Source: Pyropia yezoensis
Taxonomy: Eukaryota; Rhodophyta; Bangiophyceae; Bangiales; Bangiaceae
Length of the DNA: 64,000 nt
Direction: 5' to 3'
NCBI GenBank assembly: GCA_009829735.1
Contig: CM020619.1
Coordinates: forward strand, 2,796,590 to 2,860,589
Shown here: piece after piece, positions 11,178 to 21,604 of the stretch
Numbering within the stretch: position 1 is the first letter of the stretch
How the letters are laid out: every line of letters begins with the position of its first letter
Translations under genes and position numbers: made by a program
The notes under the pieces: model-generated
Told to the model about the DNA's origin: nothing
The model's database searches: none
What the model saw: only the letters and a program-made list of their open reading frames with translations

Positions 11178-11804
11178 TGAAGATGCTTTGGGACGCAAAG
11201 GCTCATGTGTGGTGCGATTCATTTGTGAGAATACAGAACGTGCGCCCAACCATTGAGCGAGGTCGGCGATGCTCATACTTGAATACCTCCCTCCGTGTGG
11301 CATATGTACATACAGGGACATAACTCACATACATCCTTATTTCACATCATTGTCCCACAGCGCGTGCTAGTCTGTTTGTTTCATCGCGTGGCGTTGTAAG
11401 TAGCTCTTCACCTGGTCCTTGGCGTCACTGTTGCCGTGAGAGGGCTGTTACTGGGTGAAAGTGCCTCTTGTTGTTGTTCGGCGGCAGTTCGCAGGTGAGA
11501 CACAGTTTAGCAGTGTCCCAGCAGGCAGCGCGCTCCACTGTATGTTCCTTCCCGGAGCTCTTTAGTGCACAGCGCTACTGGTCGACACGATTCCACTTCC
11601 TGGCGGGTGGAAGGGGGCATAGAGTTCCTTTGTACGCTAGCAAGCGCGTATGAGCACAAAAAACGGCTCCTACGTGCACGAGGAGCACATGTCTACATGT
11701 CTTGCTTCTCGGAAACGCGGTACGATGTCACTTGGACGATCCGAACATTGAAGCAGAGTACTCCAAGACACCACACCTCTTCTTTAAGACGCACACACTC
11801 GCAG
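11178..11804. other. Unique spacer of fold-back element
   Basis: 627 bp between the inverted arms. It has no long reading frame, no internal inverted repeat that I can see and no similarity to the arms. Confidence 0.6.
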
Positions 11805-12465
11805 GGACTTCCAGCGAGACGCTGAGCTAGCAAGAGTGGTTCCTTTCTGTACGAATCCGCTTCTTTTCTGCAACCATACGCTGGGAACGGAGGGTCTGAG
11901 TGTGTGCAAACAGCTGTTCCTTGGAGCATGTTTGAGTAGCAGTGGGATTTTCATGTGCCAGCAAGCTCACAGGGACTCAGAGGTATAGTTAGGGCCACGG
12001 TGGTGCCCGGTTGCTATACTTCTCTTGGCGATGGGAGGAGGGGCTCAATGACAGCTGTTTTCTCCTGCTTTCTTTTTTGACCAAGCTCTATCCTGGGCAA
12101 CATGCAAAGGTACACACCGCGTTTTTTGGCGTACTAGAAGCAGGACGGGTAGAGGAAGCCACTTTCGTGCGCGGTGTCGCTCTTCGGTGCCTGGTGATGT
12201 TGGCATCATGGGGTGAGTGACGAACGGGTGGGCACGCTTTGGTACTGTACGGATGACGGCAGCAGATGGCCGATTTTCAATCTTTTTCCACAAAAAACAC
12301 ATGGACATGGAGCCCAAGCTGCGGGGAGCACAACCGTGTGCCGCTCGTGGCGTGGGGCGCACTGTGTGCTGGGCAGTGGCGTCACAGGACAAGACGGGGG
12401 GGGGGTGCAGGCGGTAATCTCGCATGCGATTCGAAGCTCAGATCTGCGATTCGATGCACGTGCCT
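11805..12465 (-). repeat. Right arm of fold-back element
   Basis: Same length (661 bp) as the left arm and collinear with it in inverted orientation. The identity stops abruptly at both the spacer and the outer boundary. Confidence 0.95.
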
Positions 12466-12651
12466 CATTCCATGTCGAGAAATTCAATGGAGAAAAAGCA
12501 GGCGGGCTGGACTGATGTGCGCCCGCAATGGGAGAGTGCCTCCTCTAGCTGGACGCTCTTCCCGTGCTAAAAAAAAGCACAACCCAAGATCCCTCACAAG
12601 CTCTTCTGCCGAAGTGTCTCCCACTCGGCTCGCAACGCCTTGCCCCACCCC

Positions 12652-13413
12652 TCAGTTGGCAAACGGGATGCCCTTGAAGTCGAGGCTCCCCCCTTTGCAC
12701 AGCGGCCGCCACAGTACGCATTCAAAACTACCTGCGTTCGGGCCGCATGACCAGTCGTCGGCGGACGCGGGCGTCCGCGAAATAAACAGCCGCGCGATGC
12801 GGCGGCGGGGGTCGGCAAACCACTGCAGGTCCAGGTCCTGAAAGATGCCACAGCTGAGCGACGGGCCCGCCCCAAAGCCCTCCACTCCCAGCCGTGGCTG
12901 CCCCTGGGTGTCATAGTAGCTATCCACCGTCACGTTACCGCCACCGGCAGTGTTGCACACAATGCCGTTCAAGCTCATTGCCGTTGGCGGAAAGGTCCAG
13001 TAGACCCGGCGGCTGTCGGGTGCGCCCTCCTCCCCCGTCTCTGGGTTCACCGTGCCGTGGTACGTCCACGCGCCGGCGGCCACAGACGCGGTCGCCGGAC
13101 AGACGGTCAGCACCCCGTCCTTTAGCAGCGTCGGCCGCTTGCGCAGGTGCAGGTACTCCCCGCCAAAGAGGCCGCTGTCAGCCGCGCCGGGGCGTTGGCC
13201 GCCCGGATCGAGCGGCGACGGCGTCGACACGGGGGCCCGGTCGCGGCAGACGACTGACAGGGTGTCCTCGTCGATCCCATCGTCGGTCTGGTTCTTGCAG
13301 GTCGGGTCCTGCTCTAGCTGGCCCACCACCCCGCTGGCGGTGAGCAGCGCCAGTGCAGCAGCAGCGACCATCACACAAAAGAGGGCGGACCGAGTGCCGC
13401 CACCGCGGGGCAT
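12652..13413 (-). CDS. Secreted eight-cysteine protein of unknown function
   Basis: A 253-residue protein begins MPRGGGTRSALFCVMV with a strong signal peptide (Ala/Leu core, likely cut at VVGQ or just after). The mature part has eight cysteines (in TCKN, VCRD, VCPA, VCNT, SCGI, SCGP, ECVL and LCKG), an even number that suggests four disulfides. It has N-glycosylation sequons (NQT, NVT) and regularly spaced aromatic residues. The frame is open upstream to 13641, but I chose the ATG at 13413 because the signal peptide starts there. I do not recognise the family. A cell-wall or extracellular role is inference. It lies 186 bp beyond the fold-back element and is transcribed towards it. Confidence 0.7.
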   Translation of the reverse strand: MPRGGGTRSALFCVMVAAAALALLTASGVVGQLEQDPTCKNQTDDGIDEDTLSVVCRDRAPVSTPSPLDPGGQRPGAADSGLFGGEYLHLRKRPTLLKDGVLTVCPATASVAAGAWTYHGTVNPETGEEGAPDSRRVYWTFPPTAMSLNGIVCNTAGGGNVTVDSYYDTQGQPRLGVEGFGAGPSLSCGIFQDLDLQWFADPRRRIARLFISRTPASADDWSCGPNAGSFECVLWRPLCKGGSLDFKGIPFAN

Positions 13414-14559
13414 AGTGCGGGCGGGAGCGTGGGATGGGTGACAATGTCCGTGGATGGTGGCGGCAGGGAACGCTGACGGGGAATGGGGAAGGCGACGGAG
13501 CGTGTGGATAAGATGGATTTTCAGTCCTCTGCGGGCCGACGCGCAACGGGAGTATGTACCAGAAGCCGAGATGGCGACACGGCCCGCTTCCTCAAATACC
13601 CGCGCGTCGGCAGCGGGGGTGGCCGCCGTCCATTCCCGCAATCACAGGCTAGAGGGCTGTAGGGTAGCCCGCATCAATCGGGCGAGATTGGATTGCCAGC
13701 GCAGGGGTGTCAAGCGGCGCCCTCGTCAACCCCGTCGGCGTCGTCACAACCCAGGGCTCCCATGATGGGGTTGCAGCGCTCGATGCTGTGGGTGGGCGCC
13801 AACCTGATGGTATGTGCTGGGGGTGCGGGTCCGCGGGAGATGACAAATCTCACGCCGCGGCCAAGTCGTCCGCGCCTTGCCATTGGGGACCCATTGGGGA
13901 TGGAGACGCAGAATGTACCTGCCACGCCTCCCCCTTTCTCGCCAGCCGCATAGCGCCGTCAGGGACCAGAGTCGCGGCCGCGCCGCCAGCACATACTTAG
14001 CAATCCCCGCTGCGGGGTCCAGCGGGGACTTCGCGGGGACGCGCGCACATCATGATCAGGGCAGCGTGGATCCTGCCCCCACGCTACGATGTACCCCACG
14101 GAGGGACCCCTCCCCCGGTCTGTGACCGCGCAATGCGTGGAGGGCTTTCAACGCCCTCTCGCAGTGTGCAACATTGCCTCGCAGCCGGCTGCTGCAGCCC
14201 TGCCCCCGAGCCGCGTCTGATCGTAATGGCTCGTGGCGACGACACCCTGCCGTGCCGAAGTATCTCTTTTTGTTTGCTCTGGTACGTCTTCTGAATGGCC
14301 TGGACCAATGGGACGCGCGCCAGACTTGATCTGGACGACCTTGCGTGGAAAGACAACGCCGCTGGAGCGGAGTGGAGGCGCGCAGGGCTCCTCCTCTTCC
14401 CTCCGCGCTCCCTCGCCCCGCCGAGCCCCCCACTCCCACGGCTACACGGTAGGCCTGCAGTAGGTACGTGGCATCCCCCTTTCCTTCTCGTTGGGGTACC
14501 CCCCCTTCTCAGCCTTATTCCCCCCCCCCCGCCCCTCCTCACCTGTCGTCTCTCTGACT
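13414..14559. other. Intergenic region
   Basis: No supported gene is visible. Overlapping small frames on both strands look non-coding. It should contain the promoter of the secreted protein on its left side. Confidence 0.55.
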
Positions 14560-14704
14560 ATGACCCTCACCCCGCCATTCCCCATCACGCGGCTCGACCT
14601 CCGGCAGCTCTACCGCGCGCTGCTGCGCGCGCACGCGGCGGCGGCGCCGCCGAATCTGCCGGCCGTCTCCACCCTCGCCGCCTACCGCACCGCCTTATAC
14701 GCTG
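14560..14704 (+). CDS. Possible first exon of an LYR-motif protein
   Basis: From an ATG at 14560 the frame reads RLDLRQLYRALLRAHAAA, then a second amphipathic stretch STLAAYRTALY. The LYR triplet at residues 17-19 with flanking basic and hydrophobic residues is typical of Complex1_LYR proteins, which assist mitochondrial complex or iron-sulfur assembly. The frame runs into a GTGGGA donor at 14705. An acceptor after 15047 would add an exon to a TAA at 15107-15109, giving 68 residues in frame, but acceptors are ambiguous. This rests on a short motif in Ala-rich sequence, so it is tentative. Confidence 0.3.
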
Positions 14705-15109
14705 GTGGGAGCAGACGTCGTCCGTTGTTTGGAGTATGGTTGGCGATGGTCGGGGGCGGGACGGGGTGAGGGGCGGGGGGCTAGAGTAGCGTCTGCCCTG
14801 AGCCCACCCGATGGCGAGCTGGTTCCTCTGCCGCGCTGGCCCGCTTTTGGTGCGTAGGGCTTGTGCGGCCCCTCTCCCTCTTCGTGATGCCCCCCTTTCA
14901 TCTGAGCCTGCTCTTTTGCGCTCACGCCGCTCTCCCTTTTCCCTCTTCGCCTCTTTCCCGCCACCCTTCCCTTGTCCATATGTCGCTGGTCCTCTTGTCT
15001 GACGGCTACACGCCCCTGGTTTGCGCCGTTCTCCCCTCCCCCCCGAGATACCTGCAGGCGCGAGCGGGACCCTGCCGCCGCTCGCCCTCGCTACTACGAC
15101 GGCCTCTAA

Positions 15110-16381
15110 CAGCTGGGCGCCGCCAAGCGGCCGGCCGCTCTGGGCGCTCTGTTTGACCTCGCACTCTGTTTGACCTCGCCCCCGCCGTGGCGACGCCAGC
15201 CGCGGCGCTTCCCGACGGTGTTACGGCGAGGGGGGCGGGACAAAGTCGCACGAACGTTGCACGTGTGGAATGTAATGCAGTGTTCGCTCTAAACCCTAAT
15301 GTCCGCCCTTAACTGGGGGATGGGACTCCTCCCCAGCTTGCAATTGAATCAGGTCGGCGGATGCGCCCAGAGACTTGTGGCTCAGGGAAGTCCTCAGTAG
15401 AGGTGTCCTCCAGGTGGCACCTAGAACGCCCGGGTGTTGGCAGGTCGTGCGGGCCCGCAGACGCACCGCCGCGCACCGTGTCTTTCGCTCGTGGCCGGAT
15501 GACCCTCCTCCCGCCCACGACGTGACAGGTCGACCAGGTCCCTTTCCCACCCCACACGGTTGGCGGCACCACGCACTCTGCGGGAGGTGGCTGTCGCAAA
15601 CGGTGCGAAATTCGTGCCGCCCGCCCCGGTCCCGCCCACGCCCCTCCTGCACATCACACCCGCCGAGGCTCGCCAAACGGAGCCCTTCGTTTGCAAGGGC
15701 TCTTTGTTTCTCCTTTTTGATGGCACGCGGTTTCCTGTGAGGCCCCGTTCCCCGGCCTGGACTGGCCAGTCGTGAAGGTGGCTGGTGTCAGTGCCTCGTG
15801 CCGCGCGAGGTGCAGTGCCCCTCAGTCCACGGACGGGCGGGGGGGCGGGCGGGTGGGCGGGCGGGGGGGCGGGTGGGCGGGAGGGGGGCCTGCCGCGGAT
15901 CGGCGAGCTGCTCCTCTTTGTTTGAATCACCCTTGAGGGCGTCTCGGTTTCGTGGCGTGGGGCTCCCGATGGCAGCAGCCTCGTGGCGGTGGCCCGTGCC
16001 AAACACAGGTGGCAGTCGCGTCCCAGCTGGGCTGGGGGCGCTGCTTGGCGTGGCGTGGCGGCCCCGCCCCGCACCGTGCGGGGCGCAAGATGTCCGATTG
16101 ACAGCGAGTGTGGGAGGTGGTGTAGCGCCAGCGTGCCCGGTGTGCCGCTCACCACGGCCAAGGGAGCGGCGGAAAGGGGCGGCGACGGGGACGACGGTGG
16201 CGCCACCCCCGCGTCTTGGACCAAGCGACGGTTCGGCGCGGCGGGCCGCACGACGGCGTCGACCGCGGCGGACGGCCCGCCGGCGGCACGGACCCGGTAG
16301 CACCAGCAGCGGCAGTGGCGGCAGGCCGCGGCAGCGCAGCGGGCGACGTGAACGCGCTTTCCTCTCCTTCCCCCTTCCCCT

Positions 16382-16414
<33 letters not shown>

Positions 16415-16438
16415 TGCTTCCCCATACCTTGGGCGGCC
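15110..16438. other. Intergenic region with G-run clusters
   Basis: No gene is supported. A GGGCGGG-rich block at about 15833-15890 has many closely spaced G runs and could form G-quadruplexes on the plus strand. A C30 run occupies 16383-16412, ending 26 bases before the sulfotransferase start codon. Confidence 0.6.
16383..16412. repeat. C30 homopolymer upstream of sulfotransferase
   Basis: Thirty uninterrupted C residues follow a pyrimidine-rich leader. They probably lie in the promoter or 5-prime untranslated region of the gene starting at 16439. Confidence 0.9.
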
Positions 16439-18655
16439 ATGTGCGGGGGGGACGGCGCCCCCCCCCCGCCCCCCCCCCCCCCTCGGTGGCGGCGGCTGTT
16501 TGGCTCGCCGTCGCGGCGGCTGTTTGGCTCGCTGTCACGGCGCGCGCATTCACCATCGCTGGTGGTAGTGGCGGTCCTCGCCGCCGCTGTGGGTGTCCTC
16601 ACCCTCCTGCTGGGCGTCCAAACCGCCCGCCTGGCCGCGGCGGGCGTCGCCGCCGACGGCGCCGCGGCCGTTGCCGCCGTGACGGCGCACGCGGCAGACG
16701 CGCGGGTGGCGGCGGCGTCGGCGTCTGCGGCGTCGGCGGCCACAGCGGCAGCGGTGGGGGCGACGGCGTCGGGGGTGGCGTCGCGGTCGGTGGCGGTGGC
16801 TGGTGCGGCGGGGGCGGCGGCGGGGGCGGCGGCGGGGGCGGCGGCGCCGGCGGGGGGGGGCGGCGGCGCCGTTGACGAGGAGTGGCGGGGCATGCCCGGG
16901 TGTGCTGCCGCCGGCGAGCGGGCGTCCAACTTTTTGATGGTCTTTATGGGCCACTCGGGCAGCACCGCGATGATGACCGCCCTGCAGCCGCACTCGCAGG
17001 TGCACATTACAGGGTAGGGGGGGGGCGCTTGTAGGGTCGGGTTGCGGGGGGGGGTGGTGGGGGGTGAACCCAGAGAGGAGGACGGGGAGGGAGGGTTGGG
17101 GTGTAGGCCTGGTGCTGGGCCACCGCCGTTGTTCGGCATTGAATATTGGTGAGTAGGTGGTTGGGTGTGGGGGCGGGTGGGGGCAAGGGGAGGCGGTGGG
17201 AGGGGAGCGCTCGTGACGGTCGTCACTTGCTGGTCGACTCCACGCCCGCACCTGCCTGGTGTCTGCTTGCACATCCGTACTAATGTTGCCAGTCGGTTCT
17301 GTTGGCGTGTGTGCTGCTTGTCATTGACGGGAACGCTTCGCCCGCCTTGGTGGGCTTCCCCCTCTGATGAGCACCCCGTCTCTCGCTCTTTCAACTTCCC
17401 CACCCCTCCTCCACCCCTACTCTCTCGCTTCCTTCTCCCCTTCGCACCCCCCCCATCCTCGCCCCTCGCCCCGTGCACAGCTTTGAGCCCGTCGACCACT
17501 ATGAGCGCGCGACCGACACGGCCGCCGCCCTTGCATACGCGCACGCCTTCTTCTCGGCCGCCGCCGCACGCAACCAGACGGGGGGCTTTAAGATTCGCCC
17601 GCGGCACATTCGCCGCGCGCCTTCTGCGTGGCGGGAGCTCGTCCGCCGCCACGGCGTGCGCGTCATCTGGCAGTACGTTATTCGTTGTTGTTTGGTTCCT
17701 TCTTGGTCCTGGTGGTGGGCGTTTTCTCTTGTTTCGCTTGTTTTTCCGGGACGCGCGAAGGAGGGGAGTCACCCGTGTGAAGGTGTGGGTGGTCCGCGGC
17801 CGCTTTGCATTTCTGGTTCGCGCCCGCCATCAGACCCATTGACGCTGTGTTGCGGATGCTGCTGATTTCGCTTGGCCGCTGCGGGCATGCGTCTCGCCCC
17901 GCCCTTCCTGCCCCCTCCCTCGTATTCTCCCCCTTCTGGATAGGTATCGGCAAAATATGCTGAAGCAGGCGGTCGGCACGTACACTATCGACGTTCTTGG
18001 CGACCGGACCGCGTACGAGGGGGTGGTGGTGCCTCCTCCGCCGTCCCAGTCCCCAACGGCTCGGTCGGCAGGCGGCGGCGGCGACGTCGCGGTGGTGGCA
18101 CGCGGTGGAAGCCCCGGCGGTGACGGCGGCGGCGATAGTGATGCCAGTGGGGGTGATGGCAGCTATGTTCCCTCCCCTTCCCCCCGGGTGACCCGCTTCC
18201 GGGCCGACCCGCGCGTGCTCTACGATATCATGCGCAACCGGGTGCTGGGCGACCAGGAGGTGGCGGACGCAGTGCGGCTGCTGGGCGCCGACGGCTGTGT
18301 GCTGCCGGTTAGCTATGAAGAGTTCCACGCCGACCCGACGGGCACGATGCGGCGGGTGTCGGCGTTCCTCGGCCTCGACCCGGCCGAGGCCTACCCCCCG
18401 ACGCGCGCCAAGGCCACCGCCGATGCGCTGTGCGAGGTGCTCACCAACTGGGCAGAGGTGTGCGCCGCGTTTTACCCGTGCCCGGAATTGCGTCCGCTGC
18501 TCGATGACTCCGTCTGCCGCTGCGCTGGTGCCCTCGCCGCGTCGGCGTTTGTGCCCGCCCGGTCGTCGCCGTACTGTCTGGTCAAACAGCCACGGCTGCT
18601 TGGCGAGCGCTCCCGGGACCGCTCGTCGCTGTACCGCAAGCCAAAACGGGCGTGA
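16439..18655 (+). CDS. Golgi-type membrane sulfotransferase, three exons
   Basis: I model exons 16439-17013, 17481-17672 and 17944-18655. The joined length is 1479 bases, 492 residues plus TGA, in frame throughout. Introns of 467 and 271 bp start with GTAGGG and GTACGT and end in ACAG and ATAG. The N-terminus has a single TM segment (about 38-62: SLVVVAVLAAAVGVLTLLLG), a type II anchor, then an Ala-rich stalk. The catalytic domain shows a PAPS 5-prime-phosphosulfate loop (FMGHSGSTAMM, about 168-178), a 3-prime-phosphate element around VIWQYRQNML spanning the second junction, and the typical late element SYEEFHADPTGTMRRVSAFL. It should transfer sulfate from PAPS to a glycan in the Golgi. Sulfated galactan (porphyran or agar) synthesis is a natural guess, but the acceptor is inference. 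A Gly/Asp-rich insert (about residues 270-310) interrupts the domain. Confidence 0.85.
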
Positions 18656-18770
18656 CGCTCGATGGCCGGCAGTTGGAGCGCGTTTTTCCGGCGCCTAGAA
18701 GGAAGAGTGTATATAAATAGGATGCATGCAAAAAAAAGACCTCTTCCCCCCAATCCTCCTTCCCCCCCCC

Positions 18771-18848
18771 GGGTCATGTCCTGGTTCGCTGGCATCACCT
18801 CCACCTCCCGGGTCATGTCCTGGCTCGCTGGCATCACCTCCACCCCCC
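18771..18848. repeat. 39-bp direct tandem repeat, two copies
   Basis: Copies start at 18771 and 18810 (each opening GGGTCATGTCCTGG) and differ by very few bases. They lie in the 209-bp gap between the convergent sulfotransferase and membrane-protein genes, close to a TATATAAATAG stretch at about 18709. Confidence 0.85.
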
Positions 18849-18864
18849 ACCCCCACCAATCCCC

Positions 18865-21604
18865 TCAGTACAGCCGCGCCGCCGCGGCGTGAGTGCCCGC
18901 CGCGTCGACAACGACGACGTACCCCTCGACACCGTCCTCCCGCTCCCACTCGAGACCAAACTCAATCGCCTGCGCGCGGGAGAGGCTCCGCAGCCCCGCC
19001 ACCTGCACAGCAACGCCCGCGAGAGTCAGCCGCACCAGCAGCGCCGCCTGCTCGTACGAAACCACCCCGACGATGTCCCACAGCACAAGCGCCACGACGA
19101 GCACCAGTAGCGGGGGGTGCGCGACACTGCCCGCCACCACCCAGCCGACAACGTCTAGTGCCACCGTCGCGACGGGGATGATCAAGTGGGACCACACGTA
19201 AAGGGGGGGGGGAGGGGCCGCTGCCGCCGCAGCCGCAGCCGTGGCCGACGAGGCCCCAACAGAGAGAGGCAGCAGTGCCGACACGACGGCCGCGGCGGCG
19301 GTGGCGCCCCCGCCCCTTCCTGCAAGGACCCCCCCCCGCCACGTGTGCTGCGTAGGCCGCCCACGCCGCGGCGTCAACTGCCAGGAGCAGCCGCAGCAGC
19401 CGCACCAGGCGGCCGATAAACGCCTCTTGGCGCGCCAGCACCGCCGCCTGGTGCTCCCCCATCGGCCGTAGGCCATCCATGTCGGGCCGCCAAAAGTACT
19501 GGCGAAAGGCATCCTCCCCGTTCCCGCCGTCGGTGGCAGTGGCGCCGGCAGACCAGCCGGGGGAGGGGTCGCCGGGGACAGGGGGGGTGTCAATCAGCAC
19601 AGCCGTGTCCCCGCTACGGAGGGCGCTGCCGCCGCCGATGCGACCGTCGATAGTCGCGGCCACCCCGTCGGCGCTTTCATTGTGGGGGGGCGGCGGCAGG
19701 GAAGGCGGGCGGGGGCCACCCCCGAAGGAGGCCTCAAGGAGTGGCGACGCCCCCCCGACGACGGCTCCCGGGTCGAGGAGGGCCATCAGGTCGTGGACCT
19801 CGCCCGTCCCCCGCTCCAACGCCGCCGCCGCCGACTCGTGCGCGCGTTGCCGCCGCACGCCCGCGCGGGCGGCGACGGTGTCCACGCCCAGGTCTAGCCG
19901 CCCGTTGGGCTCCAGGAGAAGAAACTTGGTCGGCGCGCCCGGCCGCCGGCGCGGCCGGGAGGGGCGCTGCGGTGCGCCGCCACCAGCCCGGGGGCGAGGG
20001 AGCAGCAGCCCCGCCCGCTCGTCCCCGCCGTCGCCAAAGTCTTGGTCGTCATCAACGTGGAGGGCCGCAGTGGCGGCAGCCGCCGCAGCAGTAGTGGCAG
20101 CGGCCGGTAACGGCAGGGGCGGCGGCCCTCGGAATGGAACCGCAGCGGGAGGCAGCAGCCCCGCTGGCGGCGGGTCGCCCAGCCGACGTACCCCTCCCCC
20201 CCCTACCCCTTCTCCCGGCGGTGGCGGCGCGGGCGCGCGGGGTGGCCCGCCCGGCGGCGGCGGCACGGCGGCGGCCGCGTAGCCCGCGGCGGCGGCAAAG
20301 TCGTCGAGGCTCACCCCCACGCTGGATGCCGACGCCCACGGCGACATGGGCAGCCGCGCCGCGTCCGCGGCGACGCCCGGCCCGGCGGCGGGCCCGCCAG
20401 GCCCCGCTGCGTCGATGGCGGTCCAGATCTCGCCGTCGCCCGACGCGAGCCGCCGTCGCCGCCGCCGCCGGCGGGCGGCGGCTGCCTCGGCAGCCGCGGC
20501 AGAGGCAGTGGCGGCGGGGTGGGACGCGGCCGGCGGCAGCGGCAAAGCGCGGGTGGCCCCCGCGCCGGACACGGGCATCAAGGGGGGGAAGCCGCCGCCG
20601 CCACCCCCCGCGGGTGGCAGCCCGACCGCCGGAGAAAGGTCGACCGCGACGGGGTGGGCGCCGCCATCGTCGTCCCCCTGGCCCCCCCCCCCCCCCCGCC
20701 AGACGGTGGTCATCTCCACGCCCCCCCCTCCCCCCCCTAGGGGCGACGGCCACGCAGGGGAGTCAGACAAGCTGCGAGGCGACACGGACGACCCCCCTCC
20801 GCGGCCGTCGCCGCCACGCCGCAGCCGCCGCGACGATAGGCGGGCGGCGGCGGCGGCGGCAACGAGCGCACCCGCAACGAGGCGACGGGAGGAGCGGGGC
20901 AGCGCCAGCGCCGACGTGGAGGACGAGGGGGTTAGCGCGGCGGCCGCCGCGGCCGCCGCGCTGGCCAGTCGAGACCGCATCGCGGGGGAGGCAGGGGGGT
21001 GGGGGGTCGGTGTGTAGGGAAGCGACGGGCTCGACGCCCAGCCGGGCGGGGGCGCACTGGCCGGCACGCCCCGCCCGGCGCCGCCGCCGCCCTCACGCCA
21101 GCCGACAAGTGCGCCAGGGGGTGGCGACACGCCCAGCCCCGCCCCCCCCCAGCTCCGCCCCCCGGCGTCGGCGGCCCAGCTGAGGTGTGAGTGGAGGGTG
21201 GAGAGGGTGGCGGTGCTGGTTGCGCTGTGGAACTCGACGGTGGCGGCGGCGGGGGGGGGGGGCGGGGAAGCCGGGGGAGGGAGGGCGCCCCCACCCCTGC
21301 CCCCGCGCCCGCCCCCATCACCCCCATCCTCACCATCAGCGGGGGGGTGCGAGCGCGCAGCGGTAGGAGCAGCGGAGGTGCCGGGGACCCGCCCGCCGAG
21401 GTGGTGACGTCCAGGGCCGCCACCAGAGGGGAAGACCACTGCTGCCCCTGCGGCCCCCGTCGCCGTCGCGTCATCATCCCCATCGAGGTCGCTCTCCAGG
21501 TCCGAGTCGTCTGTAGCCAGGGCCGTCGCAACGCTGCCGCCATGGCGGGCGGCCGCCGGGAGGGGGAGCCGCCGCGGAGGGGACCGCGGCGGGAGTGGCA
21601 CCAT
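18865..21604 (-). CDS. Multi-pass membrane protein, frameshifted at a C9 run
   Basis: Two minus-strand frames join into one protein. The upstream frame (to about 19340) has long Gly/Pro/Ala low-complexity parts, an acidic cluster (DSDLESDLDGDDD), conserved-looking blocks such as FLLLEPNGRLDLGVDTV and FRQYFWRPDMDGLRPMGEH, and the first hydrophobic helix (LVRLLRLLLAVDAAAWAAY). The downstream frame continues with about three more hydrophobic helices (around LYVWSHLIIPVATVALDVVG and LLVLVVALVLWDIVGVV) and ends ARLY at a TGA (18865-18867). The switch falls in the nine-C run at 19329-19337, so a one-base indel, real or from sequencing, explains it better than an intron. The start is uncertain: ATGs at 21604 and 20980 are both possible. 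I do not recognise the family. Confidence 0.55.

Larger units (their letters stand above)
10517..12465. mobile_element. Fold-back (long inverted repeat) element
   Basis: Two 661-bp arms, 10517-11177 and 11805-12465, are reverse complements of each other around a 627-bp unique spacer. A base-by-base comparison shows two mismatches (positions 10530 and 10575, both near the outer end), so about 99.7% identity. The outer ends begin AGGCACGTGCATC. A possible 4-base duplication CATT lies at 10512-10515 and 12466-12469, with one extra A on the left. GC is clearly lower than in the neighbouring DNA. No transposase frame is seen in arms or spacer, so this would be a non-autonomous fold-back or MITE-like element. 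A local inverted duplication or an assembly artefact is the alternative. Confidence 0.8.

Noticed and set aside
10557-12425. Duplicate small genes (126-codon frames in both fold-back arms)
   Set aside because: They are identical because the arms are identical, lack motifs and have no supporting codon pattern.
15288-15300. Telomere-like AAACCCTAA
   Set aside because: Single occurrence with no tandem copies; chance match.
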